Source: Filobasidium wieringae (Eukaryota; Basidiomycota; Tremellomycetes; Filobasidiales; Filobasidiaceae). Taken from it: 64,000 bases of DNA. Under the pieces are notes generated by a model. It had not been told where the DNA came from. It did no database searches and saw nothing but the letters and a program-made list of their open reading frames with translations. The stretch is taken from contig BCIV01000001.1 of the NCBI GenBank assembly GCA_001600055.1, forward strand, positions 1 through 64,000, given 5' to 3'. Below are positions 44,775 through 54,643 of the stretch, one piece after another. Position 1 is the first letter of the stretch. Each line of letters starts with the position of its first letter. Made by a program: the position numbers and the translations under genes.

Positions 44775-45620
44775 ATGCAGAACCCTCAAGTCCTCCTCAA
44801 CCCTGCCGGCAACAATCTCGATGAAATCTGGCAGTTTCTGAACGCGTTGAGACACGACCTGCACAACAACATCCGTCAGGTCGATCAGGTCAATTATAAT
44901 TTAAACAACATTGCCAATGGAGCCAGAGCCTATGCAGCCGACCTCAACCACCGGATGGATCAACTTGACGACAATCACCACCAGCGGATGAATCAACTTG
45001 ACGACAATCACAATCAGCGGATGGATCGACTTGAAAATCTGATCATGGAGACCCGAGACTTAGTTTTGCAGGTTCAGCAATCGTAAGTTCAAAGCAGAGG
45101 CGCATCTCAGGGGTTATACTAAAACTGCTGCATCGGTTGTACGTGAACTGCTCATAGCAATCAAGGTACCGGTGCACGGTTTGACGGGTTAGACGAAAGG
45201 ATCAATAACCATCAGCTGATGATCAATGGTGGAGCTGCCGGTCTTGTTGAGCTTCGCCGACAGTATGTATATATTGCCTTGTTTTACAATCATTTCTAAC
45301 TGCTTGTTTGCAGATTTCACAGGCTCAAACAAGTTCAAACTGGAGCAGATCAAAGATTTAGGGGGTTCAGAGAAGATTACATCAGGACTCTCTCGGCAAC
45401 TCAATATAATCGCATTTCACGCTCTTTCTCTCTCGCTCCAAGTTACCACAATCAGCCTTTACCCATCATCAGTTTGAAGAGCTGGGACAACCTCAATCAC
45501 CCTGCTAACATCCATACCTATACTGAAGATCAACTGGATGAGTTGGGTGAGCATTATGGGTTGATGTTGCCTAACAATGATAGAGCACGAAAGATCGAAT
45601 GGTTGGAACGCGCTCGTTAG
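44775..45620 (+). CDS. small coiled-coil protein with 11-residue repeats
   Basis: Three exons (44775-45082, 45158-45262, 45314-45620) encode 239 residues. The N-terminal half is Asn/Gln-rich and helical. It contains a heptad-like repeat of about 11 residues, MDQLDDNHHQR, then MNQLDDNHNQR, then a degenerate MDRLENL. The C-terminal part reads WDNLNHPANIHTYTEDQLDELGEHYGLMLP. Proteins of this style seem common in tremellomycetes, but I know of no function. It lies 124 bp downstream of nitrate reductase on the same strand and separates it from the HPP gene. Confidence 0.7.
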
Positions 45621-45686
45621 TCGTGGACGGTCTTTTCCTTATCCGAGAGCGTAACGAGACTACGTAACGAGACTACGCTACCACAA

Positions 45687-45782
45687 TGTACAGTACGAGC
45701 GCAATTATAATCAGATACCCATCCCGAGTCTTGGTGTACAGTACGAGCGCAATTATAATCAGATATTCATCACGAGTCTTGG
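45687..45782 (+). repeat. 48-bp tandem duplication
   Basis: Bases 45687-45734 and 45735-45782 are adjacent copies with a 48-bp period. They begin TGTACAGTACGAGCGC and differ at a few positions. A shorter duplication of GTAACGAGACTAC lies just upstream. They fall in the 3' flanks of two convergent genes. Confidence 0.85.
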
Positions 45783-45856
45783 TAATACAAAGCCTGAGCT
45801 TTCGAAAGAACGGATACAGTAACGCCTCCCCCCTCTCCTCTCGCTCGCACGTACGC

Positions 45857-46960
45857 TCAAACCCTACCTCTCCCCTCCTCCGCCCTCCCCACCTTCTCAT
45901 TCCCCTCCCCCGAACCGGATTTGAGTCCATCGGTTCCCGATCCTGATGGACCGGGATTGGACCGTCGAGACCTGATCCAACCGAACACTTTCGGACCGAC
46001 CGAGTGGGTGGGTGAGAACCAGTATTGAGGGTATTTCCTTCGTCCCAAGTTCTGATCGCAAGTAAGCGAAAGATCGGGTCAGCGGGAAGTATGAGAGCGT
46101 TGGCAGGGAATAGAAGGGGGATGTGGTTGGTTGTAACGGAAACCGGCCGACTCACGTTCCAAACCAAAGCCCAGCCTAGTTCGAGACAGGCACTGACCAT
46201 GACGATGTAGACGTAACGCCAGGACATTGTTTGAGCTGCCGGTTGGGTCGATGCGATTAGGGCTACTGCTCCGCCGCTGGTTGTCAGAAGAGGAAAAGAG
46301 ACAGGATCAGTAAAGCTCGCAAGATCAAACTCGAACAGACGTGACTCACGGAGGATGAGTACACCCGATCAACTGCATCGCCAACAAACTGATACTCATG
46401 CTCAACGCCCCATTGACCCATACCAACTTGTGCAACTCTCCCGGTTGTTCCGTCGCATCCACCGCGTAATTCCCACTCAATCGGAACAACTTTGTCAGTC
46501 CGACGGAGATGACTGAGCTGACGAGTGAACCTCCGATGATCGCTTTGGGCTGAGCGAGAGGAGCTTCGAATGCGCAGAAGACGAGGACGGCTCCTGCTCC
46601 AAAGGCCGCCACGATCAATAGGTTTCCTGGAGTGCGGACGAACGCGGTGGACATGACGATCTCGATCAACGCGATCCCTACGAAACTCCCGATGGTGCTC
46701 CAGATCAGGGTCTCTGCTTTCATGGGGAGATGTTTCACCCATCTGAAAGGAGGGAGTGGGAAGGGTTCGAAAGGGGCGGAAGTGGCGTTGGGTCGATAAC
46801 CTAGGAAACGGGATACTTGGGGGTGAAGGTAATGACGTATATCTGTCGGAGGGGAGGGAGGTTTATCGTGGTCGTGGTCATGTTGTTCGTTGGCATCCGA
46901 GTGCGCTGTGGGGGTTGGGGAAGGAGAACCAACACGATGATTCGAAGCTGTCGCTGACAT
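45857..46960 (-). CDS. HPP-family integral membrane protein
   Basis: Three exons (46960-46350, 46276-46156, 46051-45857) encode 308 residues. After a His/Asp-rich soluble N-terminus come several membrane segments: TLIWSTIGSFVGIALIEIV, LLIVAAFGAGAVLVFCAF and IIGGSLVSSVISVGLTKLF. The HPP signature follows (LIGCTHPPGGAVALIA, split by intron 1 at the second proline), and then YVYIVMVSACLELGWALVW. The tail is Gly/Ser-rich. From memory, plant and cyanobacterial HPP proteins have been reported to move nitrite across chloroplast or plasma membranes. Here the gene lies about 1.2 kb from nitrate reductase in a nitrate cluster, so a nitrite transport role is plausible but unproven. Confidence 0.9.
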
Positions 46961-47195
46961 TATAATTCGATGTGGATGGTCGAAGATTATCGCTCGCTCG
47001 CTCGAGAGAAGGATTATCGAATGTGGTTACGATGAATTGGAACGATGGCTATAATTAATATAAAACACGTGTGACCCAAATAGAAGCGCAAACCCCAGGA
47101 GGATGACGTAGCCCAAGTTCCCCATCCAGGCAAGCGCCAAGACCAAAAGCAATCGCGCTTGCCGTCACACGATCACCGAGCTATTTCCCGGCGTT
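46961..47195 (-). promoter_or_regulatory. promoter of the HPP gene
   Basis: The 235 bp upstream of the HPP start contain two CGATAA cores on the - strand, near 46985-46992 and 47012-47019, which fit the HGATAR consensus of GATA factors. An AT-rich ATAATTAATATAAAA stretch is at about 47050-47065. This is weaker than the nitrate reductase promoter. Confidence 0.45.
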
Positions 47196-49576
47196 TCACC
47201 TCCGACGCTTCTCAAACGATTCCTTGACTTGACAACTGAACTCGTCATCCACCAAGAACCGTAATCCCAGCGAGGCGAGGCCTTTGGTAGGTTTGATCCC
47301 TAGGACATGTGCTTCCTATCGCCATCACCCGATCAATTCCATTCAGTACACGTCAAACGGTATACACTCCCCGCACTCACAGGCGTAGCTGCAGCCTTGG
47401 CGAACTCGGCCGTATGATTCCCACCCCCCTTGACCGTCTCGATCCCTATCCGCATTCAAACAAGATCAACCACGCATCAGTCCCCCATCTCTCCTCTTCC
47501 CATCCCAAATCAAATCAAAGCCACTCCCAAGCACTCACAGAACCCCGGATGGATCCCAGCCACCTCGGCCTGCACATTCCCGAAATCCGTACTGGCCGTA
47601 GTCCCCGTGTCAATCTCGGTCTTGTTCCCCGGGAACATCTCCTGCATGACCCGAATGTAACCGTCCGAAAGGGGAGTATTATTCTCCAACTCGGCGTAAT
47701 TCGCTTCATCCGATTTTTGGACGGAGATTCGACACCCTGTCGCTCTGTGCCGAGACAAGCGCAAGCGTGGGGGGGTTAAGGGTCGTGTCGTTTAGTCGAG
47801 GTAATGTTTCCAAATGATCGAGGGGGGGACGTACAGAGCGGCGGATTTGAAACAATTGATCACCCTTTCCATCAAGATGAGACATTCTTCCAAAGTGGAC
47901 GATCGACAGTCGTAGGTGACTTTGGAATCTGTCCTCGGACAAGGGGTACGATGGAAAGTCAGTACGGTGGTATGATCTAGTACAGTTTCGAGATATTCCT
48001 CGTTTGGGATAGGCTGACGTACAGTTGGGAATCACATTCTGCCATTTCACCCCCGAGGTAACACCCAACCAATCCCCAATCTCAAAACAATCAGCCCGAC
48101 CCCCTCAATCTCGCCAAAAGATCACTCGTCAAGACTCACAGCGACCCATCCTTCACTCCCCGAAATAACTCCATGGACTCGTTGATCCGGTCTGATCTGT
48201 TGTCTGAGCATGGATACCGCCGTATCTACCAGCGAGACGTGACGAGTCGGTCAGATATCTACAAGAGGAACGGGATTCGATGCGGAGTGGGCGGCTTACA
48301 TCCCTGTACTGCGGCGTCTAGGGCGTTTATTCCCTGGATCGACAAGATCAAGGGGGGAGCTGGATCAATATCGACGCATTACCTATGTTGACGATGAGTG
48401 GGGAGACTTACGGTCCATGGATTAGCCTATACCGTTCTCAACGGAACGAATCAGTTGTGGTAGATAAGAAGGACGACATGCAGATTACTAACACCCGCAT
48501 GAGCTCCTCGTCCGAAAAACTCGGCGGAGAATTCCGTCCTTGCCAAACTACGATTCCAGTTCAATAACAAGGATCACAACGATCAGCCCTGCTTCCCCTC
48601 TTCTCCCAATAGTGAATCGAAAGAGGAGGACCCACCTCCCAGGTTTCCCGACGGTACAAGTCCCATCCCATTTCCCAATTCTACCCTCCCCGTCACCCCC
48701 GATCCCATCGTTCATAGGATGAGCCATGGCGCATGCGTCTAGATCGCTGTAATACCCGTGTTTTAGGAGGATTATCTTTCCCCCGCCCCCTTCTTCCGCT
48801 ACGAGTCAAAACGGGCGCAAGGGTGAGTGAGCGGAGTTCGAGAAGAAAAAGTGATGGTGGGGGACAAGACGTACCCGGTGTCCCGATCAGTTTGACACTT
48901 CCCGGAAGATCGAAATGTTTCAAAGCGGCTTTGACCCCCGCGGCCGCACCTACTCCCACCATGGCGATGAGGTTATGACCGCAAGCTATCCTCCTCTGCG
49001 TCAGTTTCACATGCGGGTGTGCTGGTAGAATCACGACGAACCTTGCCCGATCCCTTTCAGTCCATCGTACTCGGCGTTGAATCCCATGGTTCGGCCTTTT
49101 ACTGAAGACCCCATGGGACGGTGAGTGTAAGTAGCGATGAATGCCGTAGGGAGGATGGTAGGGGTTGTCACCTCGAACCCTAAATCTTGGAGAGTGTTGA
49201 CTAGGAGAGAGTGAGATTTACTATGGGATGAGAGGAAAAGGTCGAGTTAGATCCGGGGATAGCGTCTGGGGGATGGGGATAATGACTCGTACAATTCATG
49301 GAAACCTAATTCCGCATAACCTATAGGGAAACCGATTGGACAAGTTGTCAGAACGATATCAGGACGCGCTCTCGATAGAAAAGGCGACTGACGACTGATC
49401 TCCTGGCTAACATGCCTCAGAGTCGGGTCCAATTCGTCGATGTACTTATGAACAAATTCGTTAATCTCTTTCGAAGTCGGTGGGGTTTTGGTCTTGTCCT
49501 TCGCATCGCCCGAAGCCTCTTCTGAGGAGAAACGGAGGTCGGCGAGGGCTGCTTGTAGTCGAGAGGAACCGCCCAT
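47196..49576 (-). CDS. M20 family amidohydrolase/dipeptidase (PM20D2-like), apparent one-base deficit
   Basis: Fourteen exons between 49576 and 47196 give about 430 residues of an M20D metallopeptidase/amidohydrolase. Marks are FNAEYDGLKGIGQACGHNL (metal-binding Asp and His), GTPAEEGGGGKI (Glu pair), AHAGANPWTGINALDAAV, VSMLRQQIRPDQRVHGVI, NVIPNYSKVTYDCRSS and ETVKGGGNHTAEFAKAA. Exons of 28, 15 and 16 nt (49320-49293, 48426-48412, 48038-48023) are required. Between exon 5 (48798 to about 48697) and exon 6 (48547-48493) the phases disagree by one base. One more base in the five-C run at 48696-48700 would fix this. Substrates in the family are N-acyl amino acids or dipeptides; the one here is not known. 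Confidence 0.85.
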
Positions 49577-50377
49577 GATATTGCTTGAGGATTTAGTGGA
49601 TATGGTATGGAAGGAAGAACGAACTCGACTTGTAGCTTGTAGTAGTAGTAGTAGTAGTTAGTAGTAGTGAATCGCTGTTATCGTTCCAAGGATATCTCGA
49701 CGGATATCATCTCTCGGTCATCCCCGGATCGCTCAAAACGCATAACATATACACTCGCGCTTCTACCAATCAACGGTTATCTCCCGGTAAATGCGCTTCA
49801 CAAAATAAACAACCGGGAATCGATGGAATCGTTCTAGCGCGCGTCGATTGCTCTTCGTGGGTATCGACTTTGTACACAACTGGGAATCTGTTATATCTCA
49901 CTTGGCAGGAGGTATACTCGGGTTAGAGGCTTGTGAATTCACCTTGTGTTGTTCGGGAAGTCGATGCGCATCTTTCTAACTAATTTTCGTATGGATCCGT
50001 CGAGTCGATCAGTCAGACGAACCGTTACCGCGTCTCAAGCGTTCACCAATTCAATTGATTAGGTTTCGACTTCACGACATCATCAATTGCACTCCCTCAG
50101 TCTCCTGCCTAGGCACTTAGAAGCCTCGCTCTTGGTTCCTCTCAGAGCACCGGCTATACTGCCACGTCAATAATCTGAATACTCCTGAATACTTTGACAA
50201 GCAGCCCAGTCGACGAGTATATATTCCCATCCAAACCAATACTTACTACACCTTCTTCCCCGCCTCTTCTCTTTTCTCTCATCTACTCTTGAAGTTTTTC
50301 GCTAAGTTCCTTAGCACCCATACGCACGAACCTAACCAGTTTAACCACTCTATTTACAAACCCAATCCATTCTTACG
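49577..50377. other. divergent intergenic region with GTA microsatellite
   Basis: This 801-bp region separates the M20 gene (-) from the acidic-protein gene (+). It has a GTA trinucleotide repeat at about 49639-49666, interrupted by GTTA. A TATATAT at 50218-50224 lies about 155 nt upstream of the next ATG, followed by a pyrimidine-rich leader typical of strongly expressed fungal genes. Confidence 0.6.
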
Positions 50378-51832
50378 ATGTCTAGCTTTGCTTTTCCCTC
50401 TATCCTTTCTTCCGCTATGCACAGGAACATCAAGGTCACCAAGTTCTGCGTCGTCGATACGGATCTCCCTCCTGTCGTACGCAAGGATGGCGCGGTCAAC
50501 ACCAACGTCAAGATCTCCAAGTTCACCGGAGCTACCATGGTCCTAAAGGTAGGCCGCTCTCGTTTCCTCGTCCTGGTCCAGATCGCTAAATCCCCGCGCG
50601 TTTGTTTACCTTTCCTCCTTTCGTTCGTTCGACAACAACAACAGACCGTAATCACCACTCCCGATGAAATGCGTTGGTCCCGCATCCCATCTCACAAGGA
50701 GCTCGTCCCCCTCAAGAGCTGCCTTAAAAAGGGAGTTGTTACCAACGTTAACAACGAAGAGCACGTGAGTGATGTTCTGTTTTGATTCTCGCGCGCCGCC
50801 GCTCATCATTTTTCCGTTCATCTTTTCTTTACATCCTCGTCTTCCAACTCGATACCATCGTTCATCTATGATAAAGACCGATATCCACGTACGTACTTAT
50901 CTTCTATCAGACATCTTGAGGGATCTGGTCGTTGTTTGTTGTGGTTGTTGTTGTTGTTTCGATTGTTGATCAACAATCACTTGATCGCAAATAACAACAA
51001 CAACAACATATCAGATCTGTCGCGCGTCAGACGATCGTCCGATCAACGTTGACTAATCTCAGTTCTTCTCATCACTCAGGGTGGACCTCTAGGTCTCGCT
51101 CGAAGGAACGCCATGTTTACCGATATGGAGTCCAAGTTCTCGGCATTCAACGCAGCCCGTGTCGAACGCGGTGAAGTGAGTCACCCCTCACCCCTTCGCC
51201 ACTCGTTTACATCCTCGATACTGATCAACATCGTCGCTTTTGACAGGCTCCTATCGAAAAGCTGCCGTGTCCCGGATACTGGGGGATGCGAGCTGACAGG
51301 AGGAAACAATATATGAAGGTCCAGATCTCTCAGACCAAGAATATTAAAGAGTCGATCCCTCATCTTGACGATATCGTTCTCGATAAGGACGCGCAAGTCG
51401 GAAGGGTAAGCCGCTATGGTTGTGAATCATCGCTCTAACTTCGATCGTGACGTTGACTTCTTTGATCCTATTCCTGGTCTTTAGTACTACGAGTCGGAAT
51501 CTGAAGTCCGCGAATCGGACTTCATAGATATGAGCGAAGAAGAAAACATCGCCAGACGTGCTCGCATTCTCGCCGGTCTGCGTAACCTTATCGCAAATAA
51601 AGACTCCATCCTCAGGAACCTCGGCCATATCGACGAGGAAGAAGAGGAAGAAGAGGAAGAAGAGGAGGAGCAACACGAGGAGCAAAACAACGATACCGAT
51701 GAACTCCCACCCATCACCAACGCCCCTAAGAAAGCCATGGCTTACTGCTGCAACACTCCCGAGGACCGCGTCGCCCTCTCGCTCTCTGAAGGCTGTCTCC
51801 CCGTTCGACTTGTTTTTGCGCGTCGAGATTAG
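50378..51832 (+). CDS. unknown acidic protein with poly-glutamate tract
   Basis: Five exons (50378-50548, 50645-50764, 51080-51175, 51247-51405, 51485-51832) stay in phase. The protein begins MSSFAFPSILSSAMHRNIKV and continues with LVPLKSCLKKGVV, GGPLGLARRNAMFTDMESKF and LPCPGYWGMRADRRKQYMKV. A tract of about fourteen glutamates follows (51636-51674), then PPITNAPKKAMAYCCNTPEDR. I recognise no domain. The TAG at 51830-51832 lies 9 nt before a consensus donor (GTGAGT at 51842). The following acceptor (TTAG, ending 51940) opens a 220-codon frame in the same phase, so the gene may once have extended to 52615, or may still do so by an alternative route. Intron 2 is unusually long (315 nt). Confidence 0.6.
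50961..50978. repeat. 18-bp perfect palindrome flanked by GTT/AAC repeats inside an intron
   Basis: GATTGTTGATCAACAATC is its own reverse complement. GTTGTTGTT runs lie to its left (from about 50938) and AACAACAAC runs to its right (to about 51007), so a larger imperfect hairpin can form in the intron RNA. It lies in the 315-nt intron 2 of the acidic-protein gene. Confidence 0.85.
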
Positions 51833-51940
51833 AATGTCCATGTGAGTACATCCATTCCGCACCCTTTTATCCCCCCCCCCTTCCTATTATCCATCTGATT
51901 CGGATGTGACGACATCTTTACTGATACCTTGTACTCTTAG

Positions 51941-52615
51941 CACATAAATTCTGACTTGACTGGCACCGGAGATCTATCGTCAGTGAGTACACCTGCGATA
52001 GGTCTACCTCAATCACTAGCTGATTTATCGTCAACTACCTCTGTTGTAGCCGGTCACCTGGATCTCATCCTCGGACCAGACTCGGACCGGGCTCGGTCAA
52101 GACCGTCTTCGGATCTGACTCGGGCGACTTCCGTTGGACGAAACCTCACAAGAGCAGTAACGCGATTCGTCGAAAAAGTCAAGAATTGGGTTCGGAACAA
52201 CTTGCCGAGAGCTTTCCGTGCATTTCAAGCCGTGGCGTTGCCCTACTGGGTGACGAGCTCGTTTGAGGGTACAGGTTGTTCCGGGCTTGAGACTTCCTTC
52301 GACGTCTCGTATTCCGTTCGAGGTGGAGTTTGGCATACAGGAAGATGCCCGAATCGGCTAGGAGGAGGGACGCGATCTTGCCTTCGCCCTACGAGCATCG
52401 ACCACTCGGCGACCAGTCTGGACTTCGACCCCGCTTGTGCAATCGTCTATCACGCCGATGATTTACTGCCACACTACCGTCATGGCCCAAGCGGTTCGAG
52501 ACTCCAACAATTGCGAATGATGAACTCGGGGAGGGACTCGTTCCTCCCTGACACTCTGACGCTTCGTATCAAGGGGGCTTCGGCGGATGGGGGTAAAGGG
52601 GGGATGGGGGGATGA
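51941..52615 (+). CDS. candidate 3' exon in phase with the acidic-protein gene
   Basis: An open frame of about 224 codons starts right after an acceptor (ACTCTTAG ending at 51940) and has no upstream ATG of its own. It is in phase with the preceding gene if 51842-51940 is spliced, but the TAG at 51830 would have to be bypassed. The translation has a Ser/Thr/Arg-rich first part, a helical segment TRFVEKVKNWVRNNLPRAFR, and a Gly-rich end. No domain is recognised. It may be a lost C-terminal exon or chance. Confidence 0.3.
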   Translation, partial: HINSDLTGTGDLSSVSTPAIGLPQSLADLSSTTSVVAGHLDLILGPDSDRARSRPSSDLTRATSVGRNLTRAVTRFVEKVKNWVRNNLPRAFRAFQAVALPYWVTSSFEGTGCSGLETSFDVSYSVRGGVWHTGRCPNRLGGGTRSCLRPTSIDHSATSLDFDPACAIVYHADDLLPHYRHGPSGSRLQQLRMMNSGRDSFLPDTLTLRIKGASADGGKGGMGG

Positions 52616-54172
52616 TGGGATACCGGTTTTCCCCACTGGGGTTTTTCATCGGTATCTTCTGCTTCCCTGGCGCTGTTTTGTATGTGGGCGTGTTTCTTGT
52701 ATGTGTTGTGTGGGTCGTGTCTATAATATGTACACTTGTGTACAGCGTTTCGGTTTATAATATGTGTTTCCGGTTTGATATATGTTCTGTCGGTCCATGA
52801 TCTGTACTGCTTGATCGGCTAGTGAACGAAGAGAGCTTCCCGTACTATAACTGTGCCGACTGCAACAGGCTGGGTCACCAAGATGTTATGCGTGCGACCC
52901 TTGCCACGCCTACTTAACGAGAGGCAGAATCCCGACCAACCGGCCATACCATCGATAGATGACACTTTCTTGATGGTCATACTGGCGCTCGACGCATATG
53001 CGTAATACGCCCTAGTATCGATGATTCTAAAATGTATGCACAGTAAATGTGAGCCGTTCGCCGAGAAAAGACAAGATTATTCGACTGAGGGGATCTGGAG
53101 ATAGGTTCAACACTGCCTTGAACCGTTGGAAGGTTGTTATCGACTACAGCTGTTTTCAGAACTGCTTTTGAAACTCTGAATCATACGCATTATCCTGAGA
53201 GGGGAATGTATTCACAACATGGCGCAGACCATGAATACTGTGAACGATCCTATAGATCGCCAAGGCTGCCAAAGGTAAAGCTTTATGAGAATCGTATCGC
53301 GCGACTGATAGTATACTTGATATACTCATCATTAGGGATGCAAGATCCGACAACTTCGTCCCAATACGGCGTATGATAAGCAACCCGACATTGTGCATGC
53401 CAATAGTTCATGGTCATGTAATAGTTCAACACCGCATTACATTCATGTTCTAGTTCAACACCGCATTACATTCATCTTCTGACGATATGGTCTGACTTGA
53501 CTTCAACACAAGTGTTTCATCTCACCAGACGAGTAGTTCGACAAAGATAAGCCTGGTGATGATCAACGACTTTCGATCGGATTGTTCATGAGATCATTTG
53601 CTCGCTACGTTCATATGGCTGTATCATCGCAACGCGAACCAGGGTGCCACTGTTGCCTAATGTCGAGTCTCGATGTTCCCTCGGGAAGAAGCACCGATCC
53701 TCTCCATCCTATCGAACTCCATCCAAGCCTTAACAATAACCCGACCCAAGAAAACCGATCCGTCACTGAAAGATGACGCTGAACAGAGAGAGATAACCAC
53801 ACGACCCCAAATCAAACGAACCTCCACCCTACTGTCCTTATTCCAAGTCCCATCCCCAATTATCACCCCATCACCGCGCCGCTAACGATCACGCGCGATA
53901 GTCCTCCCGAACCGAACCGAGGCGAATCGGGAGGTGGGAAGCGAGAAGAAAGGAGGTGGTGCGATCGTTATCACCCCTCACGTCGCGAGGACGGACCGGG
54001 TTTTTCTTGACTCGGAGGATCACAGAAAGAGGGAGGGTAGGGGGTATAAGATGGAACGAGGAGGAGAGGAAGAAGCTTTTCCGTTCTCCTGCCTGACCGT
54101 TCTTGAAGGATCTCCCGTCCGAACGTTTCTTCGTGAAGGAGAAGTCGTTGTACCGATCGATCAAGAACGAAC
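52616..54172. other. 1.5-kb gene-poor interval
   Basis: A T/G-rich stretch at about 52670-52800 looks like a transcript 3' end region. No convincing gene is seen. Frames such as 53134-53376 (+) and 53889-54218 (-) are antisense pairs without domains. Confidence 0.4.
53422..53479 (+). repeat. 29-bp tandem duplication
   Basis: The unit TAGTTCAACACCGCATTACA plus nine more bases occurs twice, at 53422-53450 and 53451-53479, with one visible difference near the end. It is in non-coding DNA. Confidence 0.85.
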
Positions 54173-54643
54173 ATGTCTCTTCCTCCTCGTCCCCCTCTTC
54201 ATCGTAATAGAACATCATTCGGGACCCTAGAGAGTGGTTCTTTCACGTCAAAACCCGGGTCTCTGATCGAACGAAGAACAGGTCCAATAGCCGATCAACG
54301 ACGAGATCCTACCTTCCCAATCACCCATCCACCCCACACCTGCCCGCACGTGCCCCACCGCGATCCTCCTAGCATCAATCCCCAACTCTCAGCGAGAGGA
54401 CCCTATACGATGTCCGATCTCCATAACCACCCCTATGCGAGCCCTCACGATTCCTACCCCCTGGCGATGCCGGGCCTCACCGATCCTCGGGTACAGTTAC
54501 GTGTACGTGCAGGCGGGACGGATTATGGTCGACCGCGTTACCCTTCCGTTCCCAAACCAGGCAAGTCGGCGATCAGTTTTTCCCCTGGATACATGATGAT
54601 TGATCTGTATGGGGTTATCCTGATCCGATGTGATCTGATCTGA
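54173..54643 (+). CDS. possible proline-rich hypothetical protein (5' exon)
   Basis: An ATG-initiated frame of 156 codons encodes a Pro/Arg/Ser-rich peptide with MSDLHNHPYASPHDSYPLAM in its middle. It may splice to downstream open segments, but I could not find one chain of exons that keeps phase. It lacks any domain. Composition alone could explain the open frame. Confidence 0.3.
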   Translation: MSLPPRPPLHRNRTSFGTLESGSFTSKPGSLIERRTGPIADQRRDPTFPITHPPHTCPHVPHRDPPSINPQLSARGPYTMSDLHNHPYASPHDSYPLAMPGLTDPRVQLRVRAGGTDYGRPRYPSVPKPGKSAISFSPGYMMIDLYGVILIRCDLI

